This document shows, one piece after another, positions 1 to 5,008 of a stretch of DNA of 5,018 nt (position 1 is the stretch's first letter; each line of letters begins with the position of its first letter). This stretch comes from Eubacteriales Family XIII. Incertae Sedis bacterium (GTDB lineage: Bacteria; Bacillota; Clostridia; Peptostreptococcales; Anaerovoracaceae). The stretch is taken from positions 1 to 5,018 of the forward strand of contig JAISML010000164.1 in the NCBI GenBank assembly GCA_031276775.1, read 5' to 3'. The position numbers and the translations under genes were made by a program. The notes under the pieces were generated by a model. The model saw only the letters and a program-made list of their open reading frames with translations. It was not told where the DNA came from and did not search any database.

Positions 1-11
1 TATTTGCCGCT

Positions 12-55
12 TACGATCCGTCCCGCAGGGTTTATTGCGTGCGGGGTACGATCCG
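12..55. repeat. Hairpin flanked by a 9-base direct repeat
   Basis: TACGATCCG occurs at 12-20 and again at 47-55. Between the copies lie CCCGCA (22-27) and TGCGGG (40-45), a 6-base-pair stem with a 12-base loop. There is no T tract next to it, so it does not look like an intrinsic terminator. The surrounding stretch 1-241 contains no open frame that resembles a protein. The structure may be a remnant of a small repeated element or chance; one more copy of the 9-mer lies at 4427-4435 inside a coding region, which suggests that chance is quite possible. Confidence 0.3.
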
Positions 56-241
56 GAAAAGTGAAAGCGGTTTGTGAAAGATGGGTTACGGTTTGAAGGT
101 GCGGAAACGCTGTCAATTCATGAAAGTCGGTGGTACAAGAGTGTGGGGATGACACAACCTGCTGAGGATACGAACGCAGGGTTTTGGCATCGCTGCCCGT
201 TTTGGTGTAACCTAACATTTCCGCATGCCAACAATATATTT

Positions 242-757
242 TCACCAATTTCTTTGATAGGTTGGATTGTTGTTCTCATCTATTATCAGTGTGTATCCCA
301 TACATTCCAATATTTTGTCATTTTCATCTCTGTTCAGAAAACTCCTTACCAATTTTGAAAAGGCATCATTGCAATTTAGCACGCTCTCAAAAGACAGACC
401 TCTTCGTTTATGGACATCATAATACAAAGGCATGATAAGGAGAATTTCTCTTTGATCTAAAACGCCCAAAACCATGCTCAGCGCCGTTAAACCATTTGAA
501 AAGTATTGTTGATTTGAAGATCTAAGTGAATAAGTTGCCATGTTTATGGCAAAACATAATAGCAACCAAGCAATATCAATTGAGATGCCATTGCATACCG
601 ACAGTTTATCTTCTTTTGAAAGAGATACATAGGCGGCGGTAATTCTGTTTAATTCGATATCCATTTTTAACATAGAACCAGGAATATCTTTCATCCAATA
701 TTCCCCATTGTCTTTTGCTTTTTTCAAGTTGAGTTTAAGCTCTGATATAATATGCAT
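242..757 (-). CDS. Probable immunity protein of a polymorphic toxin (hypothetical, 171 aa)
   Basis: I do not recognise the family by name. The function is inferred from context: the gene starts 13 bases after the stop codon of the decayed toxin reading frame, on the same strand, and both the toxin tip and this gene are visibly AT-rich against GC-rich neighbours, as horizontally exchanged toxin/immunity cassettes usually are. The product is a soluble-looking 171-residue protein with no signal peptide. It has a hydrophobic helical core at residues 60-75 (DIAWLLLCFAINMA) and 90-112 (ending LLIMPLYYDVHKR), an acidic or polar C-terminal part (NRDENDK at 142-148) and ends in YQRNW. Immunity proteins of this kind bind and block their cognate toxin tip in the cytoplasm. 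The ATG at 755-757 is supported by GGAGA at 762-766. It ends in TGA. The frame is intact, unlike the toxin frame. It could instead be an unrelated accessory gene. Confidence 0.72.
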   Translation of the reverse strand: MHIISELKLNLKKAKDNGEYWMKDIPGSMLKMDIELNRITAAYVSLSKEDKLSVCNGISIDIAWLLLCFAINMATYSLRSSNQQYFSNGLTALSMVLGVLDQREILLIMPLYYDVHKRRGLSFESVLNCNDAFSKLVRSFLNRDENDKILECMGYTLIIDENNNPTYQRNW

Positions 758-761
758 ATTT

Positions 762-766
762 TCTCC
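762..766 (-). promoter_or_regulatory. Ribosome binding site of the immunity gene
   Basis: The minus strand reads TGA, AATT, GGAGA, AAAT, ATG. The Shine-Dalgarno core GGAG therefore sits between the toxin frame's TGA (771-773) and the immunity ATG (755-757), five bases before the start. This close spacing shows that the two frames were once one translationally coupled unit. Confidence 0.7.
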
Positions 767-770
767 AATT

Positions 771-1598
771 TCATTCTAAATTGCTTGGGTGTATAAAATA
801 GTCGCCTTTTTGTATATATCCTGCGTTTTTTAACATTTCCATTTCTCTTGCAAAGACTGTTGGACCTGGATACCTTGAATTTTTTGAAATCGGATTTTTC
901 TCCGTCATAGGCGATGCCATATAAAAATTCTGTTTATTTTCAATGCCAGCATTAACCTACGCATCATTCTTTGCTAAAGTCCAATTAGGATCATTTAAAA
1001 CATCGTGACCTTTCCAGTTTTTTGCAACAGCAGTATCTTCCAACTTACCTATAACTCTTAAATCCTTAGAAGAGTTCAAGTTTGACTTTCCGCCCATCGT
1101 CTCTTTCACCGCTCTCCCCGTTCCCGCAGGTGCGTTTCCGCCGGTGGCGTACTCGACGGCGGCGTTGGCGAAAAGGCTGCTTCCGACGCCGCCGGGGGTC
1201 AGGGTGCCGGTCGAAGCCATCTGCACCGTGTCGATCGCGGTGTCGACGAGCGTGTCCGCGGTTCCGCGTCCGAGGGTGGAAGATAGCAGGGTCGGCAGAA
1301 TGCCTGTCGTGCCTACCGCGGCGCCGGCGATGACGGAGCCGGTTCCGCCGCTTGCGGCGCCGAAGATGCTTCCGTTCAGAAAACCGTCGGCGGCGCCTTC
1401 TTTCCGGTCTTCCCCCTGGCGTGCGCTCGATATGCCGCCGACGACGAGCCCGCTTGCGCCTCCGATCATCGAACCGATGAGTACGGGGGCGAGGATGGAA
1501 CCCGCGAGTCATCCGGTCAGGGCAGTGGCGACGATAAGGCCCGTGATGATCACGACGCCGGCGATGATCTTGAGTGCGGTTTTCGCGCCCGCACGCAG
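771..1598 (-). pseudogene. Broken polymorphic toxin gene: glycine-rich pre-toxin segment plus C-terminal toxin tip
   Basis: One reading frame from 1598 to 771 stays protein-like throughout but contains two stops: TGA at 1509-1511 and TAG at 957-959. Before the first stop it reads ALKIIAGVVIITGLIVATAL; after it comes LAGSILAPVLIGSMIGGAS. This is the hydrophobic glycine/alanine-rich hairpin that often precedes the variable tip of Rhs-, CdiA- or hemagglutinin-type toxins. After GRAVKETMGGKSNL (about 1086) the base composition becomes AT-rich and a tip of about 94 codons begins (VIGKLEDTAVAKNW, 1055 onward). It continues past the TAG as VNAGIENKQNFYMASP, then TVFAREMEMLKNAGY and GDYFIHPSN, ending at TGA 771-773. 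The tip resembles small exchangeable nuclease-type toxin tips, but I cannot name the family or the catalytic residues. The N-terminal delivery part is absent: another TGA lies at 1599-1601 and only about 200 bases separate it from the next gene. Decay is the simplest reading; sequencing error or stop-codon reassignment are less likely. Confidence 0.72.
957..1469 (-). CDS. Open central segment of the broken toxin (170 codons), pre-toxin region and first third of the tip
   Basis: This is the longest uninterrupted stretch of the toxin frame and would be called as a 170-residue hypothetical protein. Residues 1-130 are glycine/alanine/serine/threonine-rich (GGASGLVVGGISSARQGEDR; ADGFLNGSIFGAASGGTGS; NAAVEYATGGNAPAGTGRA), typical of the linker before a polymorphic toxin tip. 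Residues 139-170 are the first 32 residues of the tip. The ATG at 1467-1469 has no Shine-Dalgarno sequence before it, and upstream codons on the other side of it remain protein-like up to TGA 1509-1511, so it is probably not a true start. The TAG at 957-959 falls where the tip would continue, most simply a Trp codon (TGG) changed to TAG. I doubt that a functional product is made. Confidence 0.5.
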   Translation of the reverse strand: MIGGASGLVVGGISSARQGEDRKEGAADGFLNGSIFGAASGGTGSVIAGAAVGTTGILPTLLSSTLGRGTADTLVDTAIDTVQMASTGTLTPGGVGSSLFANAAVEYATGGNAPAGTGRAVKETMGGKSNLNSSKDLRVIGKLEDTAVAKNWKGHDVLNDPNWTLAKNDA

Positions 1599-1649
1599 TC
1601 AAAACCCCCGATTTCGCATCCGCCCGCAGTCGCAAATTATTTTTGTTCC

Positions 1650-1666
1650 GTTTCAACCATTGAAAC
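1650..1666. repeat. Perfect 7-3-7 inverted repeat, possible operator
   Basis: GTTTCAA (1650-1656) and TTGAAAC (1660-1666) form a perfect inverted repeat around CCA. It lies in the 1599-1727 gap between the decayed toxin and the glucokinase promoter, about 60 bases upstream of the proposed -35 box. Its size and symmetry suit a dimeric repressor or activator site, but no T tract follows it, so it is not a terminator. No regulator gene is present to link it to. The gap otherwise holds no recognisable gene. Confidence 0.35.
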
Positions 1667-1727
1667 ACGATGCCCCGAAGAAAGCAAGGGGACTTCGCCG
1701 TTTTTTGACAAAATGCAAACTTTCCGC

Positions 1728-1756
1728 TTGTCATTGCGTCCGCCGTGTACGATAAT
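1728..1756 (+). promoter_or_regulatory. Sigma-70-type promoter of the glucokinase gene
   Basis: A -35 box TTGTCA (1728-1733) and a -10 box GATAAT (1751-1756) are separated by exactly 17 bases; each differs from consensus at one position. Transcription would begin near 1763, giving a leader of about 40 bases before the ATG at 1805. The consensus-perfect TTGACA at 1705-1710 has no good -10 box at the right distance. It also forms, with the -35 box, an inverted repeat TGACAA (1706-1711) / TTGTCA (1728-1733) that could be part of an operator. Confidence 0.6.
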
Positions 1757-1804
1757 AAAATTGCTGTTCGGGCTTGTACGGAAAACCGGAGAAACGGAGT
1801 CGCC

Positions 1805-2767
1805 ATGCGTTACAACATCGGAATCGATCTGGGCGGAACCAACATCGTCGCGGGGCTTGTGGATGAGGATGGGAAGATCCTGTCCAAATCAGGGCTTCCC
1901 ACCCTGGCCGGCCGTCCCGCCCGGGCGATCGCCGCAGATCTCGCCGCACTCGCGCGGGACGTCGCGGAGAAAGCCGGCATTTCACCGCGCGACGCAAACA
2001 GCGTCGGCGTCGGCATTCCCGGAAGCGCCGACAAAACAACAGGCGCCGTCGAGTACGCCTGCAATCTCGGCTGGCATGACATACCGCTGCGGGATATGCT
2101 CTCCGATGATTTGGGTTTGCCCGTTTACTTGGCGAATGACGCCAACGCGGCGGCTTACGGGGAATACATCGCCGGCGCGGCAAAAGGCTCTGACAGCTTC
2201 GTCATGCTCACGCTGGGCACGGGCGTCGGCGGCGGGTTGATCCTGCGCGGAAAAATCGTCGAAGGGTTCAATTCCGCGGGGATGGAAGTGGGACACATGG
2301 TCATCGCAAAAGGCGGACGCCCCTGCCAATGCGGACGGTCGGGCTGTTTTGAACGATACGCGAGCGCTTCGGGACTCATTCTTACGGCGAAAGAATACAT
2401 GGCGCGCCGGCCGTCATCCCTCCTGTGGGATTTGTCGGGGGGCGATCCGGACAAGGTGGACGGGCGCATGCCTTTCGATGCGATGAAGCAAGGCGATCCG
2501 ACCGCGAAAGAGATCGTCGACGTCTACATAGACGATCTGGCCTGCGGGCTGACGAGCATCATCAACATTCTGCAACCCGAGATCTTAGCGTTGGGCGGCG
2601 GTATTGCCGCGCAGGGCGAAACGCTCTTGGCGCCGCTGCGCACAATCGTTTCGCGCGAGGTATACAGCCGAACCTCCGCGCGAAACACGCGGATCGCCGC
2701 CGCCGCGCTGGGCAACGACGCGGGGATCGTCGGCGCGGCGAATCTCTGCGGGGAAGCGCGCCGCTGA
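1805..2767 (+). CDS. glk: ROK-family glucokinase
   Basis: This cytoplasmic sugar kinase most likely transfers phosphate from ATP to glucose, making glucose 6-phosphate at the entry of glycolysis. The 320-residue length is normal for ROK kinases. Visible motifs are the N-terminal phosphate-binding DLGGTN (residues 8-13), the catalytic Asp in NDANAAAYGE (D112), the nucleotide-binding GTGVGGG (138-144), and the ROK signature with EVGH (161-164) followed by CQCGRSGC (174-181), whose His and Cys residues bind structural zinc. ALGGGI (262-267) is the C-terminal adenosine-side loop. The ATG at 1805 is chosen because GGAG (1796-1799) lies five bases upstream and the family motif begins at the usual distance; a GTG at 1745 lies within the promoter region. 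There is no N-terminal helix-turn-helix, so it is a kinase rather than a ROK repressor. Substrate specificity within ROK (glucose, mannose, fructose, N-acetylhexosamines) cannot be fixed by eye. It converges on a phosphofructokinase gene. Confidence 0.93.
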   Translation: MRYNIGIDLGGTNIVAGLVDEDGKILSKSGLPTLAGRPARAIAADLAALARDVAEKAGISPRDANSVGVGIPGSADKTTGAVEYACNLGWHDIPLRDMLSDDLGLPVYLANDANAAAYGEYIAGAAKGSDSFVMLTLGTGVGGGLILRGKIVEGFNSAGMEVGHMVIAKGGRPCQCGRSGCFERYASASGLILTAKEYMARRPSSLLWDLSGGDPDKVDGRMPFDAMKQGDPTAKEIVDVYIDDLACGLTSIINILQPEILALGGGIAAQGETLLAPLRTIVSREVYSRTSARNTRIAAAALGNDAGIVGAANLCGEARR

Positions 2768-2774
2768 CGGAATG

Positions 2775-2816
2775 TCCCGTTCCCCGGGATCCCGCGGACG
2801 AACGGGGAGGTTTTTT
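2775..2816 (+). terminator. Rho-independent terminator of the glucokinase gene
   Basis: TCCCGTTC (2775-2782) pairs with GAACGGGG (2800-2807), the outermost pair being U-G, and the internal CGGGATCCCG can fold further. GAGG... leads into TTTTTT at 2811-2816. It starts eight bases after the kinase stop codon. The T tract overlaps the stop codon of the convergent phosphofructokinase gene (2815-2817 on the other strand). Read from the minus strand the hairpin is not followed by a T tract, so it seems to serve only the plus strand. Confidence 0.75.
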
Positions 2817-4068
2817 ACAGGTCTGCCGGATCGACGGGTTTCGTCATGTCAAACCGGAAGAATTTGGGCAGTCCGTCCACCATCTTCTCCGTCGCTTCCC
2901 CTCTGACCAAGGGTCTCAGGTATCTGACCATCGCTTCGGTCACATCGGCGCCGTCTTTTGAAATCCATTCGGACGGGACTTTCTTTTCTTTGTTTGCGAC
3001 GCCGCCCAAAGGCGTCGCCGCATAACGGATCAGGTACGGTTCATCCGAAGTCCGCCGGATCGTGATCATCACGTCCGTGACGCCTTGAAGCGCGGTTTCC
3101 ACCGCACGGTACCCGCACTCATACGACTCTTTCAGATCCGTGGCCGAGGCAAGATGCGCGGCGGCGCGTTGCAGGGTGCTGAATTGGATCGGGCGGGTTT
3201 TCAGACTGTCGATCCTCACCCGTTCTTTGACCATGGCTTCCAGCGCCGAAGCGACGCCGCCCAAGGTTTTGTGTCCGAACATGTCCTCTGCCGCGCCGGT
3301 GTCCGCCAGATAGGAACCGTCCGCCAATCGCACGCCTTCCGAGACCGCAACGACAATATGCCGTTTTTCTTTCACCAATTGCGTCACCCGGTCAACGAAC
3401 GCGTCGGGGTCAAACGGCGCTTCGGGCAGGTAGATCAGATGCGGCGCTCCGATACCGTCCCGCCGCGCCAAGACCGAAGCCGCCGTGAGCCATCCTGCGT
3501 TTCTGCCCATGATCTCCACGATGGTGACGGCGGGAACGGGATAGACGATCGTGTCCAAATACACCTCCGCGACGCTTGTTGCCACATAGCGCGCCGCGCT
3601 GCCGAAACCCGGCGTATGATCCGTCTCCTCCAGATCGTTGTCGATGGTCTTCGGGATGCCGACGGCCACGATGTCCTCCCCCTTTTCCCGAAAGAACGCC
3701 GCCAGCCGGGAAACCGTGTCCATCGAATCGTTGCCGCCGTTGTAGAAGAAGTAACCGACGTTGTATTCCCTGAGTATCCCGAGAATCCGCCCGTAGACGT
3801 CCGCGCTGTCCTTGGGCAATTTGTAGCGGGAACTGCCGAGCGCCTGCGCGGGGGTATGTATGAGCAGTTCAAAATCTTCCGTCGTGCGCATCCGCTCCGA
3901 AACGTTGATGATTTTTCTTTCCAGCAATCCCTGCATGCCGTTGAGCGCGCCGAGTACGTGCCCGATCCTGCCGCTCGCCATGGCGCCCGCGACGGCGCCC
4001 GCGACGGATGCGTTGATGGCGGACGACGGTCCTCCGCTCTGTGCGATCAACATGTTCTTTCCTGCCAT
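2815..4068 (-). CDS. pfp: 6-phosphofructokinase, probably pyrophosphate-dependent
   Basis: This cytoplasmic enzyme phosphorylates fructose 6-phosphate to fructose 1,6-bisphosphate. Motifs in order are GGPSSAIN (12-19), GGNDSMDT (111-118), PKTIDND (139-145, catalytic Asp D143), MGRNAGWL (187-194) and SEG (243-245). ATP-dependent enzymes have Gly at the position of D114 (GGDGS) and Gly in PGTIDND; here these are Asp and Lys (K140), the pair known to mark pyrophosphate-using enzymes. The reaction would therefore be PPi-driven and reversible, usable in glycolysis and gluconeogenesis. The 417-residue length exceeds the roughly 320 of bacterial ATP enzymes and fits the longer PPi group. I chose the ATG at 4066-4068 over an ATG at 4084-4086, because AGGGAGG lies five bases before the former and inside the longer version. 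It lies downstream of the TM2 gene on the same strand, 126 bases away. I see no clear promoter of its own. Confidence 0.92.
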   Translation of the reverse strand: MAGKNMLIAQSGGPSSAINASVAGAVAGAMASGRIGHVLGALNGMQGLLERKIINVSERMRTTEDFELLIHTPAQALGSSRYKLPKDSADVYGRILGILREYNVGYFFYNGGNDSMDTVSRLAAFFREKGEDIVAVGIPKTIDNDLEETDHTPGFGSAARYVATSVAEVYLDTIVYPVPAVTIVEIMGRNAGWLTAASVLARRDGIGAPHLIYLPEAPFDPDAFVDRVTQLVKEKRHIVVAVSEGVRLADGSYLADTGAAEDMFGHKTLGGVASALEAMVKERVRIDSLKTRPIQFSTLQRAAAHLASATDLKESYECGYRAVETALQGVTDVMITIRRTSDEPYLIRYAATPLGGVANKEKKVPSEWISKDGADVTEAMVRYLRPLVRGEATEKMVDGLPKFFRFDMTKPVDPADL

Positions 4069-4073
4069 TGTTG

Positions 4074-4080
4074 CCTCCCT
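4074..4080 (-). promoter_or_regulatory. Ribosome binding site that sets the phosphofructokinase start
   Basis: The minus strand reads AAAAGGGAGGCAACAATG: a near-perfect Shine-Dalgarno sequence AGGGAGG five bases before the ATG at 4066-4068. The in-frame ATG at 4084-4086 would place this site within the coding region and has no such site itself (it is preceded by GGCGCTTGA), so the shorter 417-residue protein is preferred. Confidence 0.8.
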
Positions 4081-4135
4081 TTTCATTCAAGCGCCGGAGC
4101 AAACCCGCGTTTCGCGACGTGCACCGAACCATTGG

Positions 4136-4184
4136 AAAATGTGCGGGAACAAACATTGCGTCTGTCGTGCCTTTTCACCCGCAC
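4136..4184 (-). terminator. Possible terminator or attenuator after the TM2 gene
   Basis: On the minus strand GTGCGGG (4184-4178) pairs with CCCGCAC (4147-4141) and is followed by ATTTTCC (TTTT at 4139-4136). The 30-base interior contains a second hairpin, ACAGAC/GTTTGT around GCAAT. The stem begins 10 bases after the TM2 protein's stop codon and lies before the phosphofructokinase start. The large interior and short T run make it weak; partial read-through into the phosphofructokinase gene would be expected. Confidence 0.4.
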
Positions 4185-4194
4185 CTCTCATTTG

Positions 4195-4776
4195 TTATTG
4201 CAACAGAACCCCTCTCGCATCCCTTTTTTGGGGATTACAGATTATCAAAAGACCTTCGACAAAGCCCCAAACGGCGGAAACGGGAGAGAGCAATCCCAAA
4301 GAGCATAGGCTGATGACCAACTGTATGACCGCTTTCTTCGTGTATCCCAGATAAAAATTGTGCACGCCGAGACCGCCGAAGAATATGCCGAGCAAACCCG
4401 CCGCGACTCTGCTTTTGTGATCCGTGTACGATCCGGGCGCCTGATCGCGCGCAGGTTGTTGTTGGTACTGTTGTTGATATTGCTGTTGGTACTGCTGTTG
4501 GTATTGCTGTTGGTGGTGTTGCTGATGCTGTTGTTGCGTTTGTTGATACTGCGGTTGTTGGGGTTGGGATTGCTGTTGCTGCCGCGGCCGTCTCCGGGCA
4601 TAACGGTCGTCCGAAGCGTCTTCGGCAGCGGAAACCCTCACTTCCGCCGCTTCCCCGCCCGGCGCATTCACGCGATTCTGCAGGACTTTTTCCTTTTGCC
4701 TGCTGTATTCCTCGGAGGAGAGAACGCCGGCCTCGAAAAGTTCTTTGAGCGACTGCATCGATTGTTCGTAATCCAT
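4195..4776 (-). CDS. TM2-domain membrane protein with SHOCT-like N-terminus and glutamine-rich QYQQ linker
   Basis: The molecular function is unknown; TM2 proteins are small membrane proteins with two helices joined by a short turn. Residues 8-32 (SLKELFEAGVLSSEEYSRQK and on) match the SHOCT-like short helical motif, often found at protein ends and thought to mediate oligomerisation. Residues 43-65 are charged (RRRPR at 61-65), and 66-108 are almost entirely Gln, with Tyr, His and Pro, including several QYQQ units. The TM2 domain covers about 122-181: SRVAAGLLGIFFGGLGVHNF with FYLGYTKKA makes helix 1 and turn, then helix 2 from about 149 to 180 (AVIQLVISLCSLGLL ... AVWGFVEGLLIIC). VWGFVEG replaces the common W..DG ending. 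The N-terminal part is probably cytoplasmic. The start ATG at 4774-4776 follows GGGAAG, a modest ribosome site. The long Gln-rich linker is unusual; a tether or phase-separating segment is speculation. Confidence 0.85.
   Translation of the reverse strand: MDYEQSMQSLKELFEAGVLSSEEYSRQKEKVLQNRVNAPGGEAAEVRVSAAEDASDDRYARRRPRQQQQSQPQQPQYQQTQQQHQQHHQQQYQQQYQQQYQQQYQQQPARDQAPGSYTDHKSRVAAGLLGIFFGGLGVHNFYLGYTKKAVIQLVISLCSLGLLSPVSAVWGFVEGLLIICNPQKRDARGVLLQ
4459..4518. repeat. 12-base tandem repeat encoding QYQQ
   Basis: Five consecutive 12-base units, consensus YTGTTGRTAYTG on the plus strand, start at 4459, 4471, 4483, 4495 and 4507; the last is degenerate (ends GGTGGTG). Read on the minus strand each unit encodes Gln-Tyr-Gln-Gln, the last giving His residues. 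Unit length is a multiple of three, so gain or loss of units changes linker length without breaking the frame. Glutamine-rich sequence extends on both sides, roughly 4453-4581. Confidence 0.85.
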
Positions 4777-4894
4777 TTTTCTTCCCGCTTTCTTTCCGCC
4801 AAACGCTGCGCGTTACGCGAACCTTCCCCCTGAAACCACACAGGTACGCCGGAACCGTTTGCCACATGCGTCACAAACAAACATTGCCGAAAAG

Positions 4895-4923
4895 AGTATA
4901 TCAAAAAAAGACGGTGTTCACAA
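4895..4923 (-). promoter_or_regulatory. Extended -10 promoter of the TM2 gene
   Basis: On the minus strand TTGTGA (4923-4918) and TATACT (4900-4895) are separated by exactly 17 bases, and TGA directly precedes the -10 box, giving the extended -10 form TGnTATACT. A run of seven T lies in the spacer. Transcription would start near 4888, leaving an untranslated leader of about 110 bases before the ATG at 4776, longer than usual. I see no recognisable riboswitch fold in it. The promoter may also feed the downstream phosphofructokinase gene. Confidence 0.6.
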
Positions 4924-4950
4924 TCGGAATTGCGCGCACGGTGCAAAATT

Positions 4951-4985
4951 CGGAATTTTCGGGATTTCGGGATTGCGGAAAATTT
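4951..4985. repeat. Short CGGRATT-like direct repeats in the divergent intergenic region
   Basis: CGGAATTTT (4951-4959), CGGGATTT (4960-4967), CGGGATTG (4968-4975) and CGGAAAATTT (4976-4985) follow each other with a period of 8 to 10 bases, and a related CGGAATTG lies at 4925-4932. The block sits between the minus-strand TM2 promoter and the ribosome site of the next plus-strand gene. It may be a regulator-binding array or a simple-sequence decay product. Confidence 0.35.
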
Positions 4986-5008
4986 CACGCAAACAGAGGG
5001 GAATCCTC

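Noticed and set aside
1..218. Minus-strand frame from ATG 216-218 running off the window start (MLGYTKTGSDAK and on)
   Set aside because: It is open for 72 codons, but there is no clear Shine-Dalgarno site and the composition (many His, Thr, Pro, Ser) does not resemble a folded protein. The edge prevents a firm decision.
74..358. Plus-strand open frame of 94 codons
   Set aside because: It runs antisense into the immunity gene, has no ribosome site worth noting, and its residue pattern is not protein-like.
1675..1706. CGAAG/CTTCG hairpin followed by TTTTTT on the plus strand
   Set aside because: The stem is only five pairs and there is no plus-strand gene upstream for it to terminate.
1705..1710. 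Perfect TTGACA as the glucokinase -35 box
   Set aside because: No acceptable -10 box lies 16-18 bases downstream; TTGTCA at 1728 paired with GATAAT at 1751 fits much better.
1066..1806. Long minus-strand and plus-strand frames (246 and 203 codons) across the pre-toxin region
   Set aside because: They are Arg/Pro-rich out-of-frame shadows of a GC-rich segment; the glycine-rich frame is the coherent one.
3085..4308. Plus-strand frame of 407 codons opposite the phosphofructokinase
   Set aside because: It is an antisense shadow of a GC-rich gene with clear catalytic motifs; its residues are Arg/His/Asp-rich with no domain.
4459..4518. CRISPR-like array
   Set aside because: The repeats are 12 bases long, contiguous without spacers, and encode QYQQ in frame.
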